NCBI GenBank assembly: GCA_031411495.1
Contig: JANOBD010000086.1
Span: 1 to 64,000 of the forward strand
DNA: 64,000 bases
DNA from: JANOBD01 sp031411495
GTDB taxonomy: Bacteria; Planctomycetota; Phycisphaerae; Tepidisphaerales; Tepidisphaeraceae
Direction: 5' to 3'
Positions within the stretch are counted from its first letter, which is position 1, and the number at the start of each line of letters is the position of its first letter. Under the pieces are notes generated by a model. That model worked only from the letters and a program-made list of their open reading frames with translations, had not been told where the DNA came from and searched no databases. The position numbers and the translations under genes are program-made. Shown one piece after another: positions 52,221-56,402 of this stretch.

Positions 52221-52229
52221 TGCTCATAC

Positions 52230-52301
52230 TGCCGCATAGCTCAATGGCAGAGCCCGCCGTTGATAACGGCGCGGTCGATGGTTCGACCCCATCCGCGCCA
52301 A
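52230..52301 (+). tRNA. tRNA-Ile (GAT) with acceptor-stem mismatches
   Basis: D-arm GCTC-AATGGCA-GAGC, anticodon stem CGCCG/CGGCG with loop TTGATAA (anticodon GAT), variable CGGTC and T-arm GATGG-TTCGACC-CCATC are all good. The acceptor TGCCGCA/CGCGCCA has two mismatches, C3-C70 and A7-C66. The discriminator A (52301) is directly followed by the first base of the next tRNA, so there is no spacer and no encoded CCA. Confidence 0.82.
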
Positions 52302-52375
52302 TTCAGGGATCGGCCAAAAGGTAGGCCGCCGGACTTTGATTCCGGAAATCGAAGGTTCGAATCCTCGTCCCTGAA
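52302..52375 (+). tRNA. tRNA-Gln (TTG) with a bulged T-stem
   Basis: Acceptor TTCAGGG/CCCTGAA is a perfect 7 bp and can extend to 8 with A/T. D-arm CGGC-CAAAAGGTAG-GCCG, anticodon stem CCGGA/TCCGG with loop CTTTGAT (anticodon TTG), and variable AAAT are good. The T-loop TTCGAAT is canonical, but its stem pairs only as CGA(A)GG/CCTCG with a bulged A, and one T is left between the stem and the acceptor. It abuts the Ile tRNA. Confidence 0.8.
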
Positions 52376-52394
52376 TGCGATTGAAGTGAATGAA

Positions 52395-52490
52395 CTCGGG
52401 GATAGATCAATCCCGTAGATCGTCCGGCTCTGAACCGGAAGGCTAAACGATCGTGGGTGAGGCGATGCCTCCCCCAATCGTTCTCCCGAA
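52395..52490 (+). tRNA. tRNA-Gln-like (CTG) with a hairpin inserted in the T-loop
   Basis: D-arm GATC-AATCCCGTA-GATC and anticodon stem TCCGG/CCGGA with loop CTCTGAA (anticodon CTG) are regular. The acceptor TCGGGG/TCCCGA pairs over 6 positions. T-stem AACG/CGTT (52446-52449, 52479-52482) keeps the G53-C61 pair. The T-loop has 29 bases: ATCGTGG, then GTGAGGC-GAT-GCCTCCC (52457-52473, one mismatch), then CCAAT, the same plan as in the Leu tRNA. U54 is replaced by A. Exact ends are uncertain by one base. Confidence 0.72.
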
Positions 52491-52558
52491 CTTCGACAGA
52501 CTGTTTCACGAAAGGAGGCCCGATGCGGCCGAGTCCGTTAACGCGATGTGATGAGACA

Positions 52559-52581
52559 GCCGGCCCGACAGTCGGGTTGGC
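52559..52581. other. 10-bp hairpin with a three-base loop upstream of the embedded gene
   Basis: GCCGGCCCGA (52559-52568), loop CAG, TCGGGTTGGC (52572-52581): ten pairs including two G-U. No T tract follows. It lies between the Gln(CTG) tRNA and the protein gene at 52611, so it may separate tRNA processing from translation. Its three-base loop resembles the hairpins inserted in the tRNAs. Confidence 0.6.
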
Positions 52582-52610
52582 GCAAGAACACTTGAATCAA
52601 GGAGGCGCGG

Positions 52611-53423
52611 ATGGACGCGCTGATCGACAAGTTCATGAAGATGGGCGCTCGCGCGAAGGTTGAAACAGTCAACTTCCGCGACCAGCGCCTTCGCGGCGGC
52701 GTGAGTGCGCCGCGGATTGATATCCAGACGGATCGCCAGGGCGAGTTCTTCTCGATCCAGCGGCCGAGCCAGGTTCAGCTCGACGTGCTGGATCTCTGGA
52801 AGAGCGATCGACACCTGCTGCTGATGACGTCGCATCGGTCGCCGGAGATTTCCGGTCCGATGAAGAGCAAGTTTCTCTGCGGGCACGACGAGCGGCACTG
52901 GTTTGTCGCTGCCGTGCCGGAAACGGCGAAGGCGTCGAACATCCAGCAGGCGATGGATGCGCTCAAGCCGCAGGAAGTGTGGAACGCGATGCAGACGTTC
53001 GGCGTGCGGATGCGCGACCGAAACCTGCGCCGCACCTCAGGCTTCGTGCGACAGGGCGAGTGGTTCTTCATCCCGATGCCGGGCATGGAAGTGAAGCCCG
53101 GCCGAGTCTTGAAGGACGAGCCGATCCGACGCGGCGCGGGCAAACCGCATGTCTGCCAGTTCGTCTATCGAGACGGCGGCGAAGACGTGTGGGTGAGCCC
53201 CATCGCACCCAACGGCCTGACGGAAGTGGAATACTTCCGTCTGCCAAAGGAACGTCGTGAGAAGCACCGCTGGACGCGCATGCGCCGCAACGCGAATGCG
53301 TACGCCCGTGGGACGGTGAAGCATCGAGATCACGAGACGATCGTGCTCGATGGCTGGCACCAGATCGTGATGAACACGGAAACGAAGGCGGCCGCGATGC
53401 GGCACGTGGCGTTCCTGGATTGA
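52611..53423 (+). CDS. Protein of unknown function embedded in the tRNA array
   Basis: A 270-residue soluble, basic protein with an excellent ribosome site (AAGGAGG 6 bases before the ATG). Notable stretches: MDALIDKFMKMGARAKVETV, FLCGHDERHWFVAAVPE at about 85, ALKPQEVWNAMQTFGVRMRD, FVRQGEWFFIPMPG, and a very basic ERREKHRWTRMRRNANAYARG at about 215-235 followed by VKHRDHETIVLDGWHQIVMN. The Arg/Lys-rich helix could bind RNA; I recognise no fold or catalytic motif. Its position in the middle of a single-strand tRNA array, with tRNA genes on both sides, suggests a function tied to these RNAs (processing, protection, or mobility of the array), but this is inference only. Confidence 0.8.
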   Translation: MDALIDKFMKMGARAKVETVNFRDQRLRGGVSAPRIDIQTDRQGEFFSIQRPSQVQLDVLDLWKSDRHLLLMTSHRSPEISGPMKSKFLCGHDERHWFVAAVPETAKASNIQQAMDALKPQEVWNAMQTFGVRMRDRNLRRTSGFVRQGEWFFIPMPGMEVKPGRVLKDEPIRRGAGKPHVCQFVYRDGGEDVWVSPIAPNGLTEVEYFRLPKERREKHRWTRMRRNANAYARGTVKHRDHETIVLDGWHQIVMNTETKAAAMRHVAFLD

Positions 53424-53498
53424 TCGTAGGGATGAAGGATGAATCGGTAGAAGCGCGGCGAGCGATCGCTTCGCTTCATCGATCATCCTTAGCCCCAA

Positions 53499-53594
53499 TA
53501 GTATCTGGCGCCGCTGGAACAGCGCGCGGCTCTGCGAAGGCATAGGTCGAATGTTCGTCGGTGAGGCGAAGCCTTACCCGGTCCTTCCACACGG
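53499..53594 (+). tRNA. Decayed tRNA-like unit with the T-loop hairpin insert (possible GCG anticodon)
   Basis: D-arm GCGC-CGCTGGAACA-GCGC (53508-53525) is good. An anticodon loop CTGCGAA (GCG) has only 3 stem pairs. Variable AGGTC fits. T-stem GAATG/CCTTC has one mismatch but keeps G53-C61. The T-loop again has 29 bases: TTCGTCG, GTGAGGC-GAA-GCCTTAC (53561-53577, identical to the Leu tRNA insert), CCGGT. The presumed acceptor strands TAGTATC and CACACGG do not pair. Probably a pseudogene or a different structure using the same T-arm. Confidence 0.45.
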
Positions 53595-53871
53595 GTTTTG
53601 TGCGAATAAGTAGAACGGATCGAGGGTTTTGTAACCGGAGCGTGTGGAATGTGGATGGCAGGACAAGTTTCCGTTTTCCGCATGTCGAGCACCGCCGCGT
53701 TTGTTCGTCAATACACGTGGAAGGCCCGAATCGGCGTTGCCGGTATCGATAAGACTGTCGTTTCTAACAGCGTGTTAGGAAATTTCGTGTGCAATGTCCT
53801 GCGTCGTGAAGCGTCTGAATGTTCCAGGCGCGTGTCCGCACTGTGCGGCCACGACCAAGAGAGAGGTAGTC
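53595..53871. other. Spacer with two hairpins between the tRNA-like unit and the small gene
   Basis: TTCCACACG (53585-53593) and CGTGTGGAA (53641-53649) are exact reverse complements over 9 bases, enclosing two copies of GGGTTTTGT; no tRNA fold fits between them. TTTCTAACA/TGTTAGGAAA (about 53760-53784) is a second hairpin. No gene is supported in the gap. Confidence 0.5.
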
Positions 53872-54117
53872 ATGAGCCAGCTATTCAAAGAGTGCGAGCT
53901 GCGTCGATTCGTCGAAGGACGAGTCGAACGCGCCGTCCGCTGGCTCGACGCGGACGAGGCCGACATCGGCCGCGTGGTCTATCTCCCGGGCCCGGTTGAC
54001 GGTAGCACAGACGAGTGTAAAACCGTCGAGTGGGAGATCGTCAGCGCGCCCGACCCGGCACTGCCGGCCGAGATCGTCGAGTTCTTCGAAGCCGAAGCAG
54101 AAGCGCTGACGGCCTAA
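53872..54117 (+). CDS. Small acidic protein embedded in the tRNA array
   Basis: An 81-residue protein, MSQLFKECELRRFVEGRVER then WLDADEADIGRVVYLPG, KTVEWEIVSAPDP and EIVEFFEAEAEALTA. It is strongly acidic at the C-terminus and has no membrane segment. AGAGG lies 6 bases before the ATG. No family recognised. It is the second protein gene inside the array and on the same strand; a role with the 270-residue protein is possible but unsupported. Confidence 0.65.
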   Translation: MSQLFKECELRRFVEGRVERAVRWLDADEADIGRVVYLPGPVDGSTDECKTVEWEIVSAPDPALPAEIVEFFEAEAEALTA

Positions 54118-54255
54118 CCTGCGACGCGCGAGCGATTCGGTTCCCCGGCGTCGCCAACCCAAACCCAACCCGCACCGATTGGCACAACCGTTCACCCGTG
54201 TCGATCGATGTCCCAGAGGCGCTGAGTGTCAGCGCAGCGCTTTCTTGGCGCAAAC

Positions 54256-54278
54256 GCATCGCGAGCGGTTCGCGATGC
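54256..54278. other. 9-bp hairpin directly before tRNA-Glu
   Basis: CATCGCGA and TCGCGATG, extended by one G-C pair, flank the loop GCGGT. It ends 6 bases before the tRNA-Glu gene. A second hairpin, GCGCTGA-GTG-TCAGCGC (about 54219-54235), again with a three-base loop, lies just upstream. Confidence 0.6.
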
Positions 54279-54283
54279 GCATC

Positions 54284-54356
54284 GCCCTCATCGACTAACG
54301 GCTCAGGTCGCCGGGTTTTCATTCCGGAAATGGGGGTTCAATTCCCCCTGGGAGCA
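54284..54356 (+). tRNA. tRNA-Glu (TTC)
   Basis: Anticodon stem CCGGG/TCCGG with loop TTTTCAT, anticodon TTC; D-arm GAC-TAACGGCTCAG-GTC of glutamate type; variable AAAT; T-arm GGGGG-TTCAATT-CCCCC perfect. The acceptor GCCCTCA/TGGGAGC has a C3-A70 mismatch and one G-U. Discriminator A. No CCA encoded. Confidence 0.82.
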
Positions 54357-54367
54357 GTCTGATTGTC

Positions 54368-54423
54368 GATTGCCAGATTTGATTCGGATGAGGCGCGACT
54401 GGCCTCAATTCGAATCGGCAATC
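54368..54423. other. Long imperfect hairpin between tRNA-Glu and tRNA-Arg
   Basis: Three nested stems: GATTGCC/GGCAATC, GATTCG/CGAATC and GAGGC/GCCTC around a 7-base loop, separated by small internal loops. The T-loop-like TTCGAAT in its right arm is part of this hairpin and not a tRNA. The GAGGC/GCCTC tip recalls the inserts in the tRNA T-loops. Confidence 0.65.
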
Positions 54424-54441
54424 GGAACTCGGCATTTACGG

Positions 54442-54514
54442 CAGCGTGTAGCGCAATCGGAGGCGCAGCCGGCTTCGAACCGGCAGGTTGAAGGTTCGAC
54501 TGCTTCCATGCTGA
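54442..54514 (+). tRNA. tRNA-Arg (TCG) lacking the G53-C61 pair
   Basis: Acceptor CAGCGTG/CATGCTG pairs at 7 positions (one G-U), D-arm GCGC-AATCGGAG-GCGC, anticodon stem GCCGG/CCGGC with loop CTTCGAA (anticodon TCG), variable AGGTT. T-loop TTCGACT is canonical, but the stem GAAGG/GCTTC has G opposite G at 53-61, a pair that is nearly universal as G-C. Discriminator A. Confidence 0.82.
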
Positions 54515-54540
54515 GTGGCAGAAGTCAGAGATCAGAATAA

Positions 54541-54614
54541 GACGATGTGGCCGAATGGCTTGAAGGCACCACCCCGCCAAGGTGGATACGCGGGTTCGAT
54601 TCCTGTCATCGTCA
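54541..54614 (+). tRNA. tRNA-Gly (GCC) with C33
   Basis: Acceptor GACGATG/CATCGTC perfect; D-stem GCC/GGC; anticodon stem CCACC/GGTGG with loop CCGCCAA, anticodon GCC but C at position 33 instead of the nearly universal U; variable ATAC; T-arm GCGGG-TTCGATT-CCTGT (two G-U). Discriminator A. Shares acceptor and D-arm sequence with the next tRNA, so the two are a tandem duplication. Confidence 0.82.
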
Positions 54615-54642
54615 GTTGCTCGTGTGACCAAAGGAGGACGGC

Positions 54643-54713
54643 GACGATATGGCCGATTGGTCAGGCTCCACTCTTCCAATGTGGCTAGAAGGGTTCGATT
54701 CCCTTTATCGTCT
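54643..54713 (+). tRNA. tRNA-Gly (TCC)
   Basis: Acceptor GACGATA/TATCGTC perfect; D-stem GCC/GGC with loop GATTGGTCA; anticodon stem CCACT/TGTGG (one T-T mismatch at the loop side) with loop CTTCCAA, anticodon TCC; variable CTAG; T-arm AAGGG-TTCGATT-CCCTT perfect; discriminator T, which fits bacterial glycine tRNAs. A purine-rich AAAGGAGGA lies in the spacer before it but no gene starts there. Confidence 0.85.
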
Positions 54714-54722
54714 TTCAATGAT

Positions 54723-54829
54723 CGCGACGTGGCCGAGCGGCCCGCGGAGGCTTCGCCTGCCGCGTAGGCGCCCGCCTTCAAAGCGGGAAGGTTACTGCCC
54801 TCACGTGAGTTCGAATCTCACCGTCGTGT
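54723..54829 (+). tRNA. UGA-reading tRNA (anticodon TCA) with a hairpin inserted in the D-loop
   Basis: Acceptor CGCGACG/CGTCGTG (7 pairs, one G-U); anticodon stem CCCGC/GCGGG perfect with loop CTTCAAA, anticodon TCA; 17-base variable region (class II-like); T-arm GTGAG-TTCGAAT-CTCAC perfect. Between D-stem halves GCC and GGC the loop carries an extra hairpin CGCGGAGGC-TTC-GCCTGCCGCG (54743-54764, 9 pairs, one bulge). Selenocysteine tRNAs have TCA but an 8-bp acceptor and a 6-bp D-stem; this one does not show them. Discriminator T is unusual for Ser or Sec. Confidence 0.8.
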
Positions 54830-54853
54830 TTGGAGCGACTTCGCTCCCTGGGC

Positions 54854-54942
54854 GTGACCGTGGCGGAAATGGCAAGACGCGCCTTGCTGTGAACCAGGTA
54901 CGGAGCGACGCTCCACTGCGGGTTCAAGTCCCGCCGGTCACC
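54854..54942 (+). tRNA. tRNA with leucine-type body and histidine anticodon (GTG)
   Basis: Acceptor GTGACCG/CGGTCAC perfect; D-arm GCG-GAAATGGCAAGA-CGC, the leucine type; anticodon stem CCTTG/CCAGG (one mismatch) with loop CTGTGAA, anticodon GTG; long variable arm GGAGC-GAC-GCTCC (54902-54914) as in class II tRNAs; T-arm GCGGG-TTCAAGT-CCCGC perfect. Histidine tRNAs are class I and carry an extra G at -1; here base -1 is C, while the discriminator C does match histidine. No CCA encoded. Confidence 0.85.
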
Positions 54943-55017
54943 TTTTAGAAAGTCGAACACGGATTGGACGACGAGCCCGCCACTTTGCCCGCCGGTTCCG
55001 CCTGCTACGATGTCGGT

Positions 55018-56178
55018 ATGGAACAGGACTCACTACCCCGTCGATTCCCCGCTTTGCTGTTGATGCTCGGGCTCATCGTTCTCGGAGTGTTTCTCGGGCA
55101 GTTTGTGCTCAACCGGATCGAAATCGCGCGGCTGGCTCGCGCCGAGGAGCCGCACGCGGTGACGCCACGCGGCCCGCTCGGCGAGGGAGAGCGATCGACC
55201 ATTGATCTCTTCGATCGCTCGGCGCCCGGCGTCGTCTACGTCACCACCATCCGCCGGATGCGCGACCGGTTCACGCTCGACGTTACCGAGGTGCCGGCCG
55301 GTACGGGCAGCGGGTTCATCTGGGATGATGTCGGCCACGTCGTCACCAACTTCCACGTCATCAACCAGGCTGGCGCGAGTTTCACCGTTACCCTCAACGA
55401 TCAGTCCACCTACGCGGCCACGCTTGTCGGCATCGCGCCCAATAACGACCTTGCCGTGTTGAAGATCGAGGCGCCGCGCGAAAAGCTCAAGCCCGTACAG
55501 ATCGGCACGAGCAACGACCTGAAGGTCGGCCAGTTCGTGATGGCGATCGGCAATCCGTTCGGCCTCGATCATTCACTGACCACCGGCGTGGTGAGCGCGC
55601 TCGGACGCACCATCCGCTCGCCTTCCAACTTCCCGATCGAAGACGTGATCCAGACCGACGCCGCGATCAATCCGGGCAACTCCGGCGGGCCGCTGCTCGA
55701 TTCATCGGGTCGGCTTATCGGCGTCAACACGCAGATCGCCTCGCCCAGCGGCAGCAGCGCGGGCATCGGATTCGCAATTCCCGTCGACACCGTGAATCGG
55801 ATTGTTCCTTCGATGATCAGGAACCACGCCGAAGGAAAACTCGGCATGCCGACGCGCGCCGTGCTCGGCGTCCGTCTGCTGAACCCTCAAATCAACGCGA
55901 ACGTGACGCGACAGATCGGCGTGCAGGGCGTGATCGTCGTGTCGGTCGATGAGAACAGCGGCGCCAGCGAGGCCGGACTCACCGGCGTGACGCGCACGCA
56001 AAACGGCGGGATCGAGTTCGGCGACATCATCACTGAAGTCGGCGGGCGCAAGGTAGCCGATCCCGGCGACCTGATGGTTGCACTCGGCCGGTTCGATCCG
56101 GGCGCGGCCGTTCCCGTGAAGGTCTGGAAAGCCGGCGAGACGCGCTCGGTGGAAGTGAAACTGGGCTCGGCAGAGTGA
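55018..56178 (+). CDS. HtrA/DegP-family serine protease with one PDZ domain
   Basis: A 386-residue envelope protease. A single membrane helix (about 11-30) anchors it; the trypsin-like domain has the triad H113 (VVTNFHVI), D144 (NNDLAVL) and S222 (GNSGGPLL), with oxyanion-loop sequence INPGNSGG. A PDZ domain follows (about 280-385) with GVIVVSVDENSGASEAGL and DIITEVGGRKV. Such proteins degrade or refold damaged periplasmic proteins. With one PDZ and a membrane anchor it resembles DegS or planctomycete HtrA paralogues. The ATG at 55018 begins directly before the membrane helix; the tRNA array ends 75 bases upstream. Confidence 0.92.
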   Translation: MEQDSLPRRFPALLLMLGLIVLGVFLGQFVLNRIEIARLARAEEPHAVTPRGPLGEGERSTIDLFDRSAPGVVYVTTIRRMRDRFTLDVTEVPAGTGSGFIWDDVGHVVTNFHVINQAGASFTVTLNDQSTYAATLVGIAPNNDLAVLKIEAPREKLKPVQIGTSNDLKVGQFVMAIGNPFGLDHSLTTGVVSALGRTIRSPSNFPIEDVIQTDAAINPGNSGGPLLDSSGRLIGVNTQIASPSGSSAGIGFAIPVDTVNRIVPSMIRNHAEGKLGMPTRAVLGVRLLNPQINANVTRQIGVQGVIVVSVDENSGASEAGLTGVTRTQNGGIEFGDIITEVGGRKVADPGDLMVALGRFDPGAAVPVKVWKAGETRSVEVKLGSAE

Positions 56179-56402
56179 TCTGTCGCTACCTAACGCCTTC
56201 CCTCTAGTTCCGGTGACAGAAAGCCATACCGACGCGCGGTTCAAGTGCTTAACGTCGGCGGCAACGCAAAGCGGGGCTTCGGCTTATATAATTACACGAT
56301 GAATGAAAGGGATTCTCATTGAATCTGTCGAGACGGAGCTTATGCTCTCGTTGTGAATGTGTTGACTCTCCGAGTCAGCAGCACGTCTTACAAGGGATGA
56401 AA

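Noticed and set aside
53585..53649. Possible tRNA enclosed by a 9-bp stem TTCCACACG/CGTGTGGAA
   Set aside because: No anticodon arm or T-arm can be drawn in the 47 bases between; only a hairpin is supported.
54368..54423. Possible tRNA because of TTCGAAT
   Set aside because: Flanking bases do not form a T-stem; the sequence is one arm of a long hairpin.
54723..54829. Canonical selenocysteine tRNA
   Set aside because: The anticodon is TCA, but the 8-bp acceptor, long D-stem and typical variable arm are absent and an extra D-loop hairpin is present.
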